Positions 1 through 7,417 of a stretch of 45,975 nucleotides of DNA are shown in pieces (the first letter of the stretch is position 1; the number at the start of each line of letters is the position of its first letter). The stretch lies in contig JASJDE010000002.1 in NCBI GenBank assembly GCA_030065195.1, positions 1 to 45,975 of the forward strand, in the 5' to 3' direction. The notes beneath the pieces are model-generated. The model saw only the letters and a program-made list of their open reading frames with translations. It made no database searches and was not told the DNA's origin. This stretch comes from Erythrobacter sp. Its GTDB lineage: Bacteria > Pseudomonadota > Alphaproteobacteria > Sphingomonadales > Sphingomonadaceae. The translations under genes were made by a program, and so were the position numbers.

Positions 1-6
1 CCGATC

Positions 7-408
7 ATGGACGAAAGCGTACACAAGCAGATGCTGTTCGAAGCGAACCGCAAGTCGGTCGCGGCGACCTACCTCTTGTGGTTTTTCGTCGGGGTCTTCG
101 GTGCGCACCGATTCTACGCCGGCAGCAAGAGGACCGGCGTGATCCAGCTTGCCTTGCTCTTTTCGATTGTCGGCTGGTTGGTTCTATTGCCGTGGCTGTT
201 CGTTGACCTGTTCCTGATCCCGGGCATGGTCCGAGACCACAACATGCAGCTGATCGAAGAGATCACCTACGATCCCGCGCGGGAAGCCGAAGAACGGCTC
301 GCCAACCCGCGCACGCCCGCAGATCGGCGTCGTGCCGAGATGCTGGAGGATCTGCGCCGCACGGGCTTCAGTCGCAATCGGCTTGACACTTCGCGCCTGG
401 AACGCTGA
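7..408 (+). CDS. TM2 domain membrane protein
   Basis: A 133-residue protein with two hydrophobic segments at about residues 20-36 and 45-72, joined by a short turn containing GAHRFYAG. That arrangement is the TM2 domain, which is often found in small bacterial inner-membrane proteins of unknown role. The C-terminal third is charged (many Arg/Glu), resembles a cytoplasmic tail and shows no catalytic motif. The ATG lies six bases from the window edge, so its ribosome-binding site cannot be judged and a slightly longer upstream start is possible. The gene is convergent with the next one at 38 bp. The family call is firm; the function is unknown. Confidence 0.85.
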   Translation: MDESVHKQMLFEANRKSVAATYLLWFFVGVFGAHRFYAGSKRTGVIQLALLFSIVGWLVLLPWLFVDLFLIPGMVRDHNMQLIEEITYDPAREAEERLANPRTPADRRRAEMLEDLRRTGFSRNRLDTSRLER

Positions 409-445
409 GATCGGAAACTGCCTGCGCACCGGTGATCGGTGCGCC

Positions 446-1171
446 TCATTTCTTGACGCGCCACTCCTTCCGATAGGTCGATTCCTCGTTGTATTTACGG
501 TGTCTCGCCGTTTCCTGCTCGTGCAATTCCTCTTCGCTCGAAGCTCGAGCGATATGGCCTTTGATAAGCGTGTCGCGCTTAATCGGAATGAGCTGGACGA
601 TCGGCGTCCCGGCCTCAAGCCGAAATTCCTGCAACCCGCCGGTCCAGATAAACGGAAAGTTGATGGTCGTTGCAAACCGATCGCAGTCGACCAGTCCGGA
701 AAAGCAGTAGAAAGGCAGTTCGGGGCGGTTGAGAACCGGCTGGAACAGCACCGAATATCCTTCGGGCACCTTGATTCGCCACGGATTGACGAATTTGAGA
801 GGGACGATTCCGGCGAAAGGCGGATGGGGTGCACCGAGCTGGCCCGGATGATGCTGCTCGATCGGCCGGAAGGCGCAATCGTCGGGCCAGCGGATATCGA
901 GGTTCACCGGCTGGTCGCCACCGCCGAAGGTCAAATCGTAGGGTAGCGGGATCACAAATCCGAGTGAGAAGGCGTCGGTAACGGGGAGGCACGCCTTGAC
1001 CGTCAGCCCGGGCATTCCCTGCGCATCGGGGATACCCATCTCGCGGTCGAGCCGCTTGAACCATTCGGGCGCAAAGCGAACGGCCGGTTGGGGGACAGGG
1101 ATGGTGCCTTCGAGTTCGGGATCGCACAGGAACTCGATCGCGGGATCGTCGCGGGCTGCACTGTCGTTCAT
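446..1171 (-). CDS. Uncharacterised protein, DUF6065-like
   Basis: A soluble protein of 241 residues from the ATG at 1171, or 257 from an upstream GTG at 1219. I prefer the ATG because the extra N-terminus looks non-conserved, but neither start has a strong ribosome-binding site. It has no signal peptide or membrane segment. Its features are aromatic and proline-rich stretches (RWPDDCAFRPIEQHHPGQLG, PLKFVNPWRI) and a Lys/Arg-rich end. These resemble a family I recall as DUF6065, whose members are proteobacterial proteins without assigned activity. It lies 55 bp downstream of the next gene on the same strand, which overlaps rarA, so the three may be co-transcribed. The family name is from memory and should be checked; no function is proposed. 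Confidence 0.7.
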   Translation of the reverse strand: MNDSAARDDPAIEFLCDPELEGTIPVPQPAVRFAPEWFKRLDREMGIPDAQGMPGLTVKACLPVTDAFSLGFVIPLPYDLTFGGGDQPVNLDIRWPDDCAFRPIEQHHPGQLGAPHPPFAGIVPLKFVNPWRIKVPEGYSVLFQPVLNRPELPFYCFSGLVDCDRFATTINFPFIWTGGLQEFRLEAGTPIVQLIPIKRDTLIKGHIARASSEEELHEQETARHRKYNEESTYRKEWRVKK

Positions 1172-1226
1172 TGGCGGAGCTTGGCCCAGCGACCGTTGAA
1201 GGTCCAGCGACAACGCCACGGCATGC

Positions 1227-2126
1227 CTACAATGCGCCGAAAGTCCAGCCCTCGGTGTAAGCGATCTGTGCCGTCAGGCAGCGCGGTTCCCAGCGTTCTG
1301 GCTCCGGCGCGACCTTGCGCAGCCATGCGGCGGTCAGCAGCGCGTCGGAGGAGTGATCGTCGACCTCGCCGATCTCGTCGACCGGCGGGCAATCGAGAAC
1401 TTCGAGCGCCGAATTGAGGTCGGCATAGGTCAGCAACTTGGTGCGACCGCCCAACGCCGCGGTTTCCCTAGAAGCGAGTCCGGTATAGATCTCGACGATC
1501 ATCGATCCGCCTTGGGTGATGCGCTTGTCCGGAACCGGGTCCATCGGCCAGACCGGCACATGCCCGCGCAATTGGTGCAGCATTCGCATACCCGTGAGCG
1601 AGCTCTTTCCAACCTGCGCCGCGCCGACGAGGTTGAAGTTGCTGACAGGGCGGCATTTCTGTGCACGCTGGGCGGTTTCGGCCTCGCGAAAACGGCCTTC
1701 CCGGCCGATCGCATCGGGTAGGAGGAAGCGGTCGCCCACCTCATCCTTGCCGTGCCGGAAATAGCGGCGCGCATCGGGGTGGTTCACAAAGCTGTGCGCG
1801 CCAAGATGTTCGTCGCCGTCGCAGATTGCGTCGATCAAGGCCCAGAGCTTCTTGGCATTCTTGGGGGTCCGGTCCCAGCCAGGGAAGAAAGCGCCGCAAT
1901 CCTGGAAAGGAAGGCTGATTCCGAGATCGAGACCGACGAGCGAATTGGCCGGGAGTTCGTCGCGCAGGATGTCGCGAACCTCGATGCGTGAAAAGCCTCC
2001 GACCGGAGGCTGCACAAGCACCGGCGGCCCTCCTGCAGCCTCGGCAATGGCGATAGCAATCCCTTTATGCCGTTCGCCGCGCGCGCCCGACCAGTCGATT
2101 GCAACGAAATGGTCGAACTCACGCAT
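1227..2126 (-). CDS. Uncharacterised protein, possible RNase H-like fold (DUF429-like)
   Basis: A 299-residue protein. It opens with FVAIDWSGARGERHKGIAIA and has an acidic motif VGLDLGISLPF at about residue 64. It ends with an acidic-helix motif, DDHSSDALLTAAWLR. This spacing (Asp on the first strand, a central Asp, a C-terminal D..DA helix) recalls RNase H-like nuclease folds such as DUF429 proteins, but this is a pattern resemblance only. Its ATG lies inside the end of rarA (8-bp overlap), so it is translationally coupled to that recombination/replication-repair ATPase. The coupling makes a role near nucleic acids plausible but unproven. It has no signal peptide. Confidence 0.7.
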   Translation of the reverse strand: MREFDHFVAIDWSGARGERHKGIAIAIAEAAGGPPVLVQPPVGGFSRIEVRDILRDELPANSLVGLDLGISLPFQDCGAFFPGWDRTPKNAKKLWALIDAICDGDEHLGAHSFVNHPDARRYFRHGKDEVGDRFLLPDAIGREGRFREAETAQRAQKCRPVSNFNLVGAAQVGKSSLTGMRMLHQLRGHVPVWPMDPVPDKRITQGGSMIVEIYTGLASRETAALGGRTKLLTYADLNSALEVLDCPPVDEIGEVDDHSSDALLTAAWLRKVAPEPERWEPRCLTAQIAYTEGWTFGAL

Positions 2127-3444
2127 TGGATTGTCTCTCCAAACGCAGCCGTTTCCAGTAATCGATCCGCTCTTTCACCTTGCGCTCGAAGCCGCGCTCG
2201 ACCGGTTCGTAGTAGATCTGCGGCTCCATCCCTTCCGGCCAGTAATTGTCGCCGGAGAAGCCGTCTTCGGCCTCGTGATCGTAGGAATAGCCTTCGCCAT
2301 AGCCGATATCCTTCATCAGCTTGGTCGGTGCGTTAAGGATATTGGCGGGCGGCATCAGGCTGCCTGTCTCGCGAGCCGATCTGGACGCGGATTTCTGCGC
2401 GGCATAGGCAGCGTTCGATTTGGGCGCCGTGGCGAGGTAGAGGCAGGCCTGGACGATCGCCAGCTCGCCTTCCGGGCTACCGAGGAATTCATAGGCGTCC
2501 TTTGCGGCGAGGCATTGTGTCAGCGCCTGCGGATCGGCGAGGCCGATATCCTCGCTGGCGAAACGCACGAGCCGGCGCACGACGTAGAGCGGTTCCTCTC
2601 CCGCCGTCAGCATGCGTGCGAGATAATAGAGCGCCGCCTGGGGGTCCGAGCCGCGCAACGATTTGTGCAGCGCGCTGATCAGGTTGTAGTGGCCGTCGCG
2701 ATCCTTGTCGTAGACCGCGACGCGGCGCTGGAGGAAGGCGCCAAGGCCTGCCGGATCGAGCGGTTCGGCCAGTTTGGCGTTGTAGAGTGTTTCGGCCTGT
2801 CCGAGCAGGAAACGTCCGTCGCCGTCGGCTGAAGCAATCAGCGCGGCTCTGGCATCCTCATCGAGCGGGAGGGGGCCTTCAAGTTCCTCTGCCCGGACGA
2901 GAAGAGCCTCCAGCGCCGCGTGATCGAGGCGTTCGAGGATCAGCACCTGCGCTCGGCTCAACAACGCTGCATTCAACGCAAAGCTCGGGTTCTCGGTCGT
3001 CGCGCCCACCAGCGTCACGGTGCCGCGTTCGACATAGGGAAGGAAGCCATCCTGTTGCGCTCGGTTGAAGCGATGGATTTCGTCCACGAACAGCAGGGTT
3101 CGCTGGCCCGCATCGGCCATCTTGTCGGCCTCGGCGAACGCCCTCTTGAGATCGGCGACGCCCGAAAACACCGCGCTGATCGAAGTGAAGCGCATCCCAA
3201 CCGCGTCGGCAAGGAGCCGCGCGATGCTGGTCTTGCCCGTACCGGGCGGCCCCCACAGGATCATGCTCGAGAGCTTGCCCGCAGCGACCATCCTTCCGAT
3301 CGCGCCTTCGGTTCCGGTCAAGTGGTCCTGCCCGATGATCTCGCCGAGCGAGCCTGGGCGCAGCCGGTCCGCTAATGGGGCATCGTCGCGCGGTTCGTCC
3401 TTGCGCGCGGGCGGAGGAGCATCATCGTGAAACAGGTCTGCCAT
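2119..3444 (-). CDS. rarA: Replication-associated recombination protein A (AAA+ ATPase)
   Basis: A 441-residue AAA+ ATPase of the RarA/MgsA/WRNIP1 family, which acts at stalled replication forks and on single-stranded DNA ends. Visible features are the N-terminal sequence LADRLRPGSLGEIIGQDHL, Walker A GPPGTGKTS at about residue 65, Walker B LLFVDEIHRFNRAQQD, sensor 1 GATTENPSF and the C-terminal helical tetramerisation part with SEDIGLADPQAL and YGEGYSYDHE. Length and motif order are normal for the family. It is followed by the RNase H-like gene with an 8-bp overlap. The gene is divergent from the PadR regulator, with a 103-bp gap that must hold both promoters. No LexA-type box is visible in that gap. 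Confidence 0.95.
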   Translation of the reverse strand: MADLFHDDAPPPARKDEPRDDAPLADRLRPGSLGEIIGQDHLTGTEGAIGRMVAAGKLSSMILWGPPGTGKTSIARLLADAVGMRFTSISAVFSGVADLKRAFAEADKMADAGQRTLLFVDEIHRFNRAQQDGFLPYVERGTVTLVGATTENPSFALNAALLSRAQVLILERLDHAALEALLVRAEELEGPLPLDEDARAALIASADGDGRFLLGQAETLYNAKLAEPLDPAGLGAFLQRRVAVYDKDRDGHYNLISALHKSLRGSDPQAALYYLARMLTAGEEPLYVVRRLVRFASEDIGLADPQALTQCLAAKDAYEFLGSPEGELAIVQACLYLATAPKSNAAYAAQKSASRSARETGSLMPPANILNAPTKLMKDIGYGEGYSYDHEAEDGFSGDNYWPEGMEPQIYYEPVERGFERKVKERIDYWKRLRLERQSNA

Positions 3445-3547
3445 TCATCGGATCAGATAGGCCACTTGTCAGAAATTGCCATCGCCCCCTTGTATCGACG
3501 TATTTGCGATATATCTTTGGCCTATCGAAGACTCGTTGGAGAGACAC

Positions 3548-4204
3548 ATGACCTGGAAGAATGGACGCAAGAATCGTCGCGGCAACGCCGCTTGGCAAAT
3601 GTATGGCCCGCTGATGGCGATGATGGCGGCCGGAGGCAAGTGGAACGCCGATTGGGGCGACTGGGGCGGTGATTGGGGTGGAAGCCACGGTGGCTCAGGT
3701 CGTCGTCGCCGTCGTGGCCGGATGTTTGGCACCGGTGAGTTGCGGCTCGCGCTGCTGGCGTTGATCGCCGAGGAACCGCGCCACGGCTATGAACTCATCA
3801 AGGCGATCGAAGACATGACCGGCGGCGGCTATGCGCCCAGCCCAGGCGCGGTCTATCCGACGCTCCAACTGCTGGAAGACGAAGGCAAGATCAAACCGGC
3901 CAAAGCCAAGCCGAAAGGCAAAGCCAAGGATGCCGATACCGGCGGCAAGAAGCCATTCGAAGCGACCAAGGAAGGCAAGGCCGAGCTCGAAGAGCGTGCG
4001 TCCGAGGTCGAAACCCTGATGGGCCGTCTCAACGAGCATGGCGAACGCGCGGAGAAAGTTCGCTCGCCGGACTTGTTCCGGGCGATGGGCAACCTTGCCA
4101 ATGTACTCAAGAACCGCGCGCGGGCAGGCAAACTCGATAAAGAGGTGATGGACGAAATCGTCGACATCATCGACGAGGTCGCCAAGCGCATCGAGCGGAT
4201 CTGA
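3548..4204 (+). CDS. PadR-family transcriptional regulator with Gly/Trp/Arg-rich N-terminus
   Basis: A protein of 218 residues. The ATG at 3548 is chosen because a good ribosome-binding site (GGAGAG) sits just upstream. Residues 1-57 are low complexity: a basic start, a glycine/tryptophan-rich run and a block of five arginines. The PadR winged helix follows (ELRLALLALIAEEPRHGYELIKAI, then GAVYPTLQLLEDEGKI). A Lys/Ala-rich loop and a long C-terminal helical dimerisation part (LMGRLNEHGERAEKVR) complete it. PadR proteins are usually ligand-responsive repressors of nearby genes and often of themselves. An 8-bp palindrome GATATATC at 3508-3515, about 33 bp before the start, is a possible autoregulatory site. 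The nearest downstream gene is the small membrane protein at 4348. Confidence 0.88.
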   Translation: MTWKNGRKNRRGNAAWQMYGPLMAMMAAGGKWNADWGDWGGDWGGSHGGSGRRRRRGRMFGTGELRLALLALIAEEPRHGYELIKAIEDMTGGGYAPSPGAVYPTLQLLEDEGKIKPAKAKPKGKAKDADTGGKKPFEATKEGKAELEERASEVETLMGRLNEHGERAEKVRSPDLFRAMGNLANVLKNRARAGKLDKEVMDEIVDIIDEVAKRIERI

Positions 4205-4347
4205 CCCAATCTGTTGGCGTGCGGGTGGCAAGTCCCTGGTAGAAAAGCAGATGACGCTGATCGTTAACGGGTTTGTCGCAAAGGGCCGACCCGCCTAGTT
4301 TCGCTCCCCATGGATCGGGTCGCACCGATTTTTGGGGAGGGGAACCC

Positions 4348-4776
4348 ATGAACAATACGCTTACGCGCAAGACGCCCTGGCACCTCTGGGTGGTGGGAGT
4401 GCTGACCCTGCTTTGGAACGGTGTCGGCATCATGAGCTATATGACGACGCGTTTGGGCATGCTCGAATCGCTTGGGATGACGCCCGACCAGATTGCCTAT
4501 TTCAACAGCTACCCGGTCTGGGCCAACACGTTTTGGGCCCTTGGCGTTTGGGGCGCGTTCGTCGGATCGCTCTTGCTCTTATTGCGATCGCGCTGGGCGG
4601 TGACGTCAATCGCCATATCGGTTGTCGGCCTGATCGGGACGTCGCTCTATCAACACGTCCTCACGCAAACGCCCGAGAGCCTGCAAAATCCCGCGCTCGC
4701 AATCCTGATCTGGGTAACGACGTTGTTCATGCTGTGGTACGCTATGCGGATGAAGTCGACCGGAGTGCTTCGGTGA
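4348..4776 (+). CDS. Small four-helix membrane protein
   Basis: A 142-residue protein. The ATG at 4348 follows a strong GGGGAGGGG ribosome-binding site. Four hydrophobic segments are visible (WHLWVVGVLTLLWNGVGIM, a central TFWALGVWGAFVGSLLLLL, AVTSIAISVVGLIGTSLY and LAILIWVTTLFMLWYAM). The acidic turn TPDQIAYFNSYPVWA lies between the first two. Similar small inner-membrane proteins are common in sphingomonads and are annotated as hypothetical. It lies 143 bp after the PadR gene on the same strand, so it could be that regulator's target, although the gap is long enough for its own promoter. It is convergent with the glycosyltransferase, with one base between the stop codons. Function unknown. 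Confidence 0.82.
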   Translation: MNNTLTRKTPWHLWVVGVLTLLWNGVGIMSYMTTRLGMLESLGMTPDQIAYFNSYPVWANTFWALGVWGAFVGSLLLLLRSRWAVTSIAISVVGLIGTSLYQHVLTQTPESLQNPALAILIWVTTLFMLWYAMRMKSTGVLR

Positions 4777-4777
4777 C

Positions 4778-5968
4778 CTAGCTGGCCAGGGCCGCTTCTG
4801 CGGCTTCGGCTTCCTGCAGGGCGCGGCGATCCTCAACCAGTCTGACATAGGTGTCCGCGACCACCCGGTTGATGGCTTCCCAATCGAATTCGCTCGCTTT
4901 GGCAGCGCCTGCCGCGCCGTGCTGAGCGCGCAATTCATGGTCGGTGCAGTACGGCGCAATCGTTTCGGCGAAATCGCCGCATTCGCCGGGTCGACATAGT
5001 CGGCCTGTGACGCCGTCTTCGACCAGGCTAGAGGCTCCGGTGGCGCCTGCCGCAATCACTGGCAGGCCGCACGCCATGGCCTCAAGCGTGACATTGCCGA
5101 ACGTCTCCGTGATCGACGGGTTGAAGAACACGTCGCCGCTCGCCAGCGCCTGGCCCAACTCCGCGCCGGTCTTGAACCCGGCAAAGATTCCGCCTGGAAG
5201 CGCATCTTCAAACCATCCGCGTGCGGGACCGTCACCGATCACCAGCACCTTGTGCGGGATCTGGCGCTTGCGCATCTGGACGATGGTCTCGGCGAAAACA
5301 TCCAGCCCCTTTTCCATCACCAGCCGGCCGAGAAACACGATCGCGACATCGTCGTCGGCGAGGCCGAGGGAACGGCGCCATTCGAGATCGCGCTTCTCCG
5401 GCGAGAACACCGTTCGGTCCACGCCGCGCGACCACAGGCCGATATCGTCGTGCATTTCCTGTTTGAGCAATTCGTCGATCATACTTTGCGACGGCGCCAC
5501 CAGGGCGTCGCAGCGATTGTAGAACCGCTTGAGCATCTTGACGACGATGGGTTCCATGAAGCCGAGCTTGTAGTATCGCGGATACGTCTCGAACCGCGTG
5601 TGCACCGAAGCCAACACCGGGACATCGTGATCCTGCGCCCAGCGTAAGGCGGCGTGGCCGGACGGGTCGGGCGCGGAGAGATGCACGATATTGGGTTTGA
5701 AGCGCGCCAGATCCCGCCGGGCTTTGGATCCCAGGCCGGTGGGCATGCGATATTCGCCGCGCCCGAACGGCATGCTGACGGAAGGCGTTCCGATCAGATC
5801 GCCGGTCGGTTCGAATGCCGGTTTCTCGACCGTGGGGGAATAGACGCGCACTGCTGCACCCAGATCGAGCAAAGAGGCAACCAGCCGGTTGAGGGCCTGA
5901 TTCGCCCCGTCCCGGGTATAGTTGTAGTTGCCGCTGAACAGGGCAATGCGAAGATCGGTGAATTCCAT
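4778..5968 (-). CDS. Glycosyltransferase family 4 (GT-B fold)
   Basis: About 396 residues from the ATG at 5968; a second ATG four codons upstream (5980) is equally possible. The N-terminal Rossmann domain begins LRIALFSGNYNYTRDGANQALNR, a pattern seen in GT4 enzymes related to lipid alpha-mannosyl/glucosyl transferases. The C-terminal donor-binding domain has VFLGRLVMEKGLDVF, VIGDGPARG and the E-x7-E motif region SITETFGNVTLEAMACGLPV. The enzyme probably moves a sugar from a nucleotide donor to a lipid or oligosaccharide on the cytoplasmic face of the membrane. Donor and acceptor cannot be told from sequence. It is monocistronic here and divergent from serC. Confidence 0.9.
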   Translation of the reverse strand: MEFTDLRIALFSGNYNYTRDGANQALNRLVASLLDLGAAVRVYSPTVEKPAFEPTGDLIGTPSVSMPFGRGEYRMPTGLGSKARRDLARFKPNIVHLSAPDPSGHAALRWAQDHDVPVLASVHTRFETYPRYYKLGFMEPIVVKMLKRFYNRCDALVAPSQSMIDELLKQEMHDDIGLWSRGVDRTVFSPEKRDLEWRRSLGLADDDVAIVFLGRLVMEKGLDVFAETIVQMRKRQIPHKVLVIGDGPARGWFEDALPGGIFAGFKTGAELGQALASGDVFFNPSITETFGNVTLEAMACGLPVIAAGATGASSLVEDGVTGRLCRPGECGDFAETIAPYCTDHELRAQHGAAGAAKASEFDWEAINRVVADTYVRLVEDRRALQEAEAAEAALAS

Positions 5969-6070
5969 GGAGCGGCCCATTTAGGCGACGAAAAGCCGAT
6001 TGGCGAGAGATATGAGGGTTGCCTCTCGTCCTTGCGCCGACACTCCCTGTCGAATGAGTACAATTTCAGA

Positions 6071-6154
6071 TTGACTCCTTGGCACGCAACTTTAGTGCCG
6101 CGCGTGGGCCACGCGGTCCCAACGCCGCGCGAGCTCTCTGCAAGGAGAGAATAC
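6071..6154 (+). promoter_or_regulatory. Structured serC 5' leader with ribosome-binding site in a hairpin
   Basis: Three hairpins precede serC. The first is GGCAC/GTGCC (6081-6099, 9-nt loop). The second is CGCGTG/CACGCG around GGC (6101-6115). The third is CTCTCT-GCAA-GGAGAG (6134-6149), whose GCAA tetraloop closes a stem made with the Shine-Dalgarno sequence itself. A -10-like TACAAT at 6059-6064 would start the RNA near 6071, although no good -35 is seen. A serC leader RNA motif is known upstream of serC in Alphaproteobacteria. Assigning this leader to that motif is my inference. Confidence 0.5.
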
Positions 6155-7333
6155 ATGACTGACCACATCCGTGGGCTCTCGCACGAGCCCCCGCTCAAAC
6201 CTGAGCGCCCGCAATTTTCTTCCGGACCCACCGTCAAGTTCCCCGGCTGGTCGCTCGACAAGCTGAAGACCGATTCGCTCGGACGCTCGCACCGCTCGGC
6301 GCATGCGAAGGGCCGTCTTAAATACGCGATCGATTTGTCGCGCGAATTGCTGGGTATCCCTGACGACTATCTCGTCGGCATCATGCCGGCCTCGGACACC
6401 GGGTCGCTCGAAGCGGCGATGTGGAGCATGCTCGATCCCGCTCGCCCGGCAACGGTCGCAGCGTGGGAAAGCTTCGGCAATGTCTGGATCCAGGACGCGG
6501 TGAAGCAGCTCAAACTGCCCAACCTGCAGGTTCTCAAAGCCGATTACGGCGAGATTCCGGATCTCACCACCATCCCGCAGCGCAACGATGTGGTGTTCAC
6601 TTGGAATGGCACCACTTCGGGCGCGATGATCCCCGACACCGACTGGCTCGAACCCGGCCGCGAAGGTATCACGATAAACGACGCCACCAGCGCGATCTTT
6701 GCGATGGAGATGGACTGGCCCAAGCTCGATGCCACGACCTACAGCTGGCAAAAGGTGATGGGTTCGGAAGCGCAGCACGGCATGCTGATCCTCTCGCCCA
6801 AAGCGGTCGAGCGGATCGAAAGCTACGACCCGCCCTGGCCGCTGCCTAAGCTGTTCCGCCTCAAGAAGGGCGACAAGCTCAATCGCGGCATTTTCGAAGG
6901 CGCGACGATCAATACGCCTTCGTTGCTCGCGACCGAGGATTACATCGCCGCGCTCGAATGGGCGAAGTCGATCGGCGGTCGCAAGGCAATGATCGAGCGG
7001 GCGAACGCCAACGCCAAGATCGTCAAGGACTGGATCGAAGCGACGCCGTGGCTCGAGAACATGGTTTCCGACCCGGCCAAGCGAACCAACACCGGCGTGT
7101 GCATGAAGTTCACCGGAGACTGGTACGAAAGCCTCTCGGTCGAAGATCAGGCCGGGGTGCCCAAGACGATCGTCAAGATGCTCGAAGATCGGGCGGTCGG
7201 CTACGATTTCAACGGCTATCGCGACGCCCCGCCGTCCTTGCGAATCTGGTGCGGCGGCACGCTCGAGCAGGAGGACATTTCGCGCCTGCTGCCGTGGATC
7301 GAGTGGGCCTACGAATCCGTCAAGAACGGCTGA
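6155..7333 (+). CDS. serC: Phosphoserine aminotransferase, alphaproteobacterial type
   Basis: A 392-residue PLP enzyme that converts 3-phosphohydroxypyruvate and glutamate to phosphoserine, the second step of serine synthesis. The ATG at 6155 follows GGAGAG at the right distance; reading further upstream only adds non-conserved sequence. Diagnostic parts are PERPQFSSGPTVKFPGW at the N-terminus, PASDTGSLEAAMWSML for cofactor phosphate binding, and TYSWQKVMGSEAQHG, whose lysine should carry PLP. The C-terminus ends RDAPPSLRIWCGGT. This is the longer alphaproteobacterial SerC subtype rather than the E. coli type. serA follows after 84 bp on the same strand, so the two enzymes of the pathway are probably one operon under the leader described above. 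Confidence 0.96.
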   Translation: MTDHIRGLSHEPPLKPERPQFSSGPTVKFPGWSLDKLKTDSLGRSHRSAHAKGRLKYAIDLSRELLGIPDDYLVGIMPASDTGSLEAAMWSMLDPARPATVAAWESFGNVWIQDAVKQLKLPNLQVLKADYGEIPDLTTIPQRNDVVFTWNGTTSGAMIPDTDWLEPGREGITINDATSAIFAMEMDWPKLDATTYSWQKVMGSEAQHGMLILSPKAVERIESYDPPWPLPKLFRLKKGDKLNRGIFEGATINTPSLLATEDYIAALEWAKSIGGRKAMIERANANAKIVKDWIEATPWLENMVSDPAKRTNTGVCMKFTGDWYESLSVEDQAGVPKTIVKMLEDRAVGYDFNGYRDAPPSLRIWCGGTLEQEDISRLLPWIEWAYESVKNG

Positions 7334-7339
7334 TTTTAC

Positions 7340-7361
7340 GGCGGCTCGGGAGCGAGCCGCC
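7340..7361 (+). terminator. Intercistronic hairpin between serC and serA
   Basis: A perfect 8-bp stem GGCGGCTC/GAGCCGCC with a 6-nt loop starts six bases after the serC stop. No T-run follows, so it is more likely an mRNA-stability or partial-termination element than a full intrinsic terminator. Confidence 0.4.
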
Positions 7362-7417
7362 TCCTCCCCAAGATTGATCGGACCGGTGCAAAACCGCGCT
7401 CCGAAGAGGAAATTCCA

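Noticed and set aside
5654-6154. Long N-terminal extension of serC
   Set aside because: It would overlap the glycosyltransferase on the other strand. The conserved N-terminus and ribosome-binding site place the start at 6155.
7340-7361. Full intrinsic terminator between serC and serA
   Set aside because: The stem is strong but no T-run follows, and serA belongs to the same pathway, so complete termination is unlikely. It is listed only as a hairpin.
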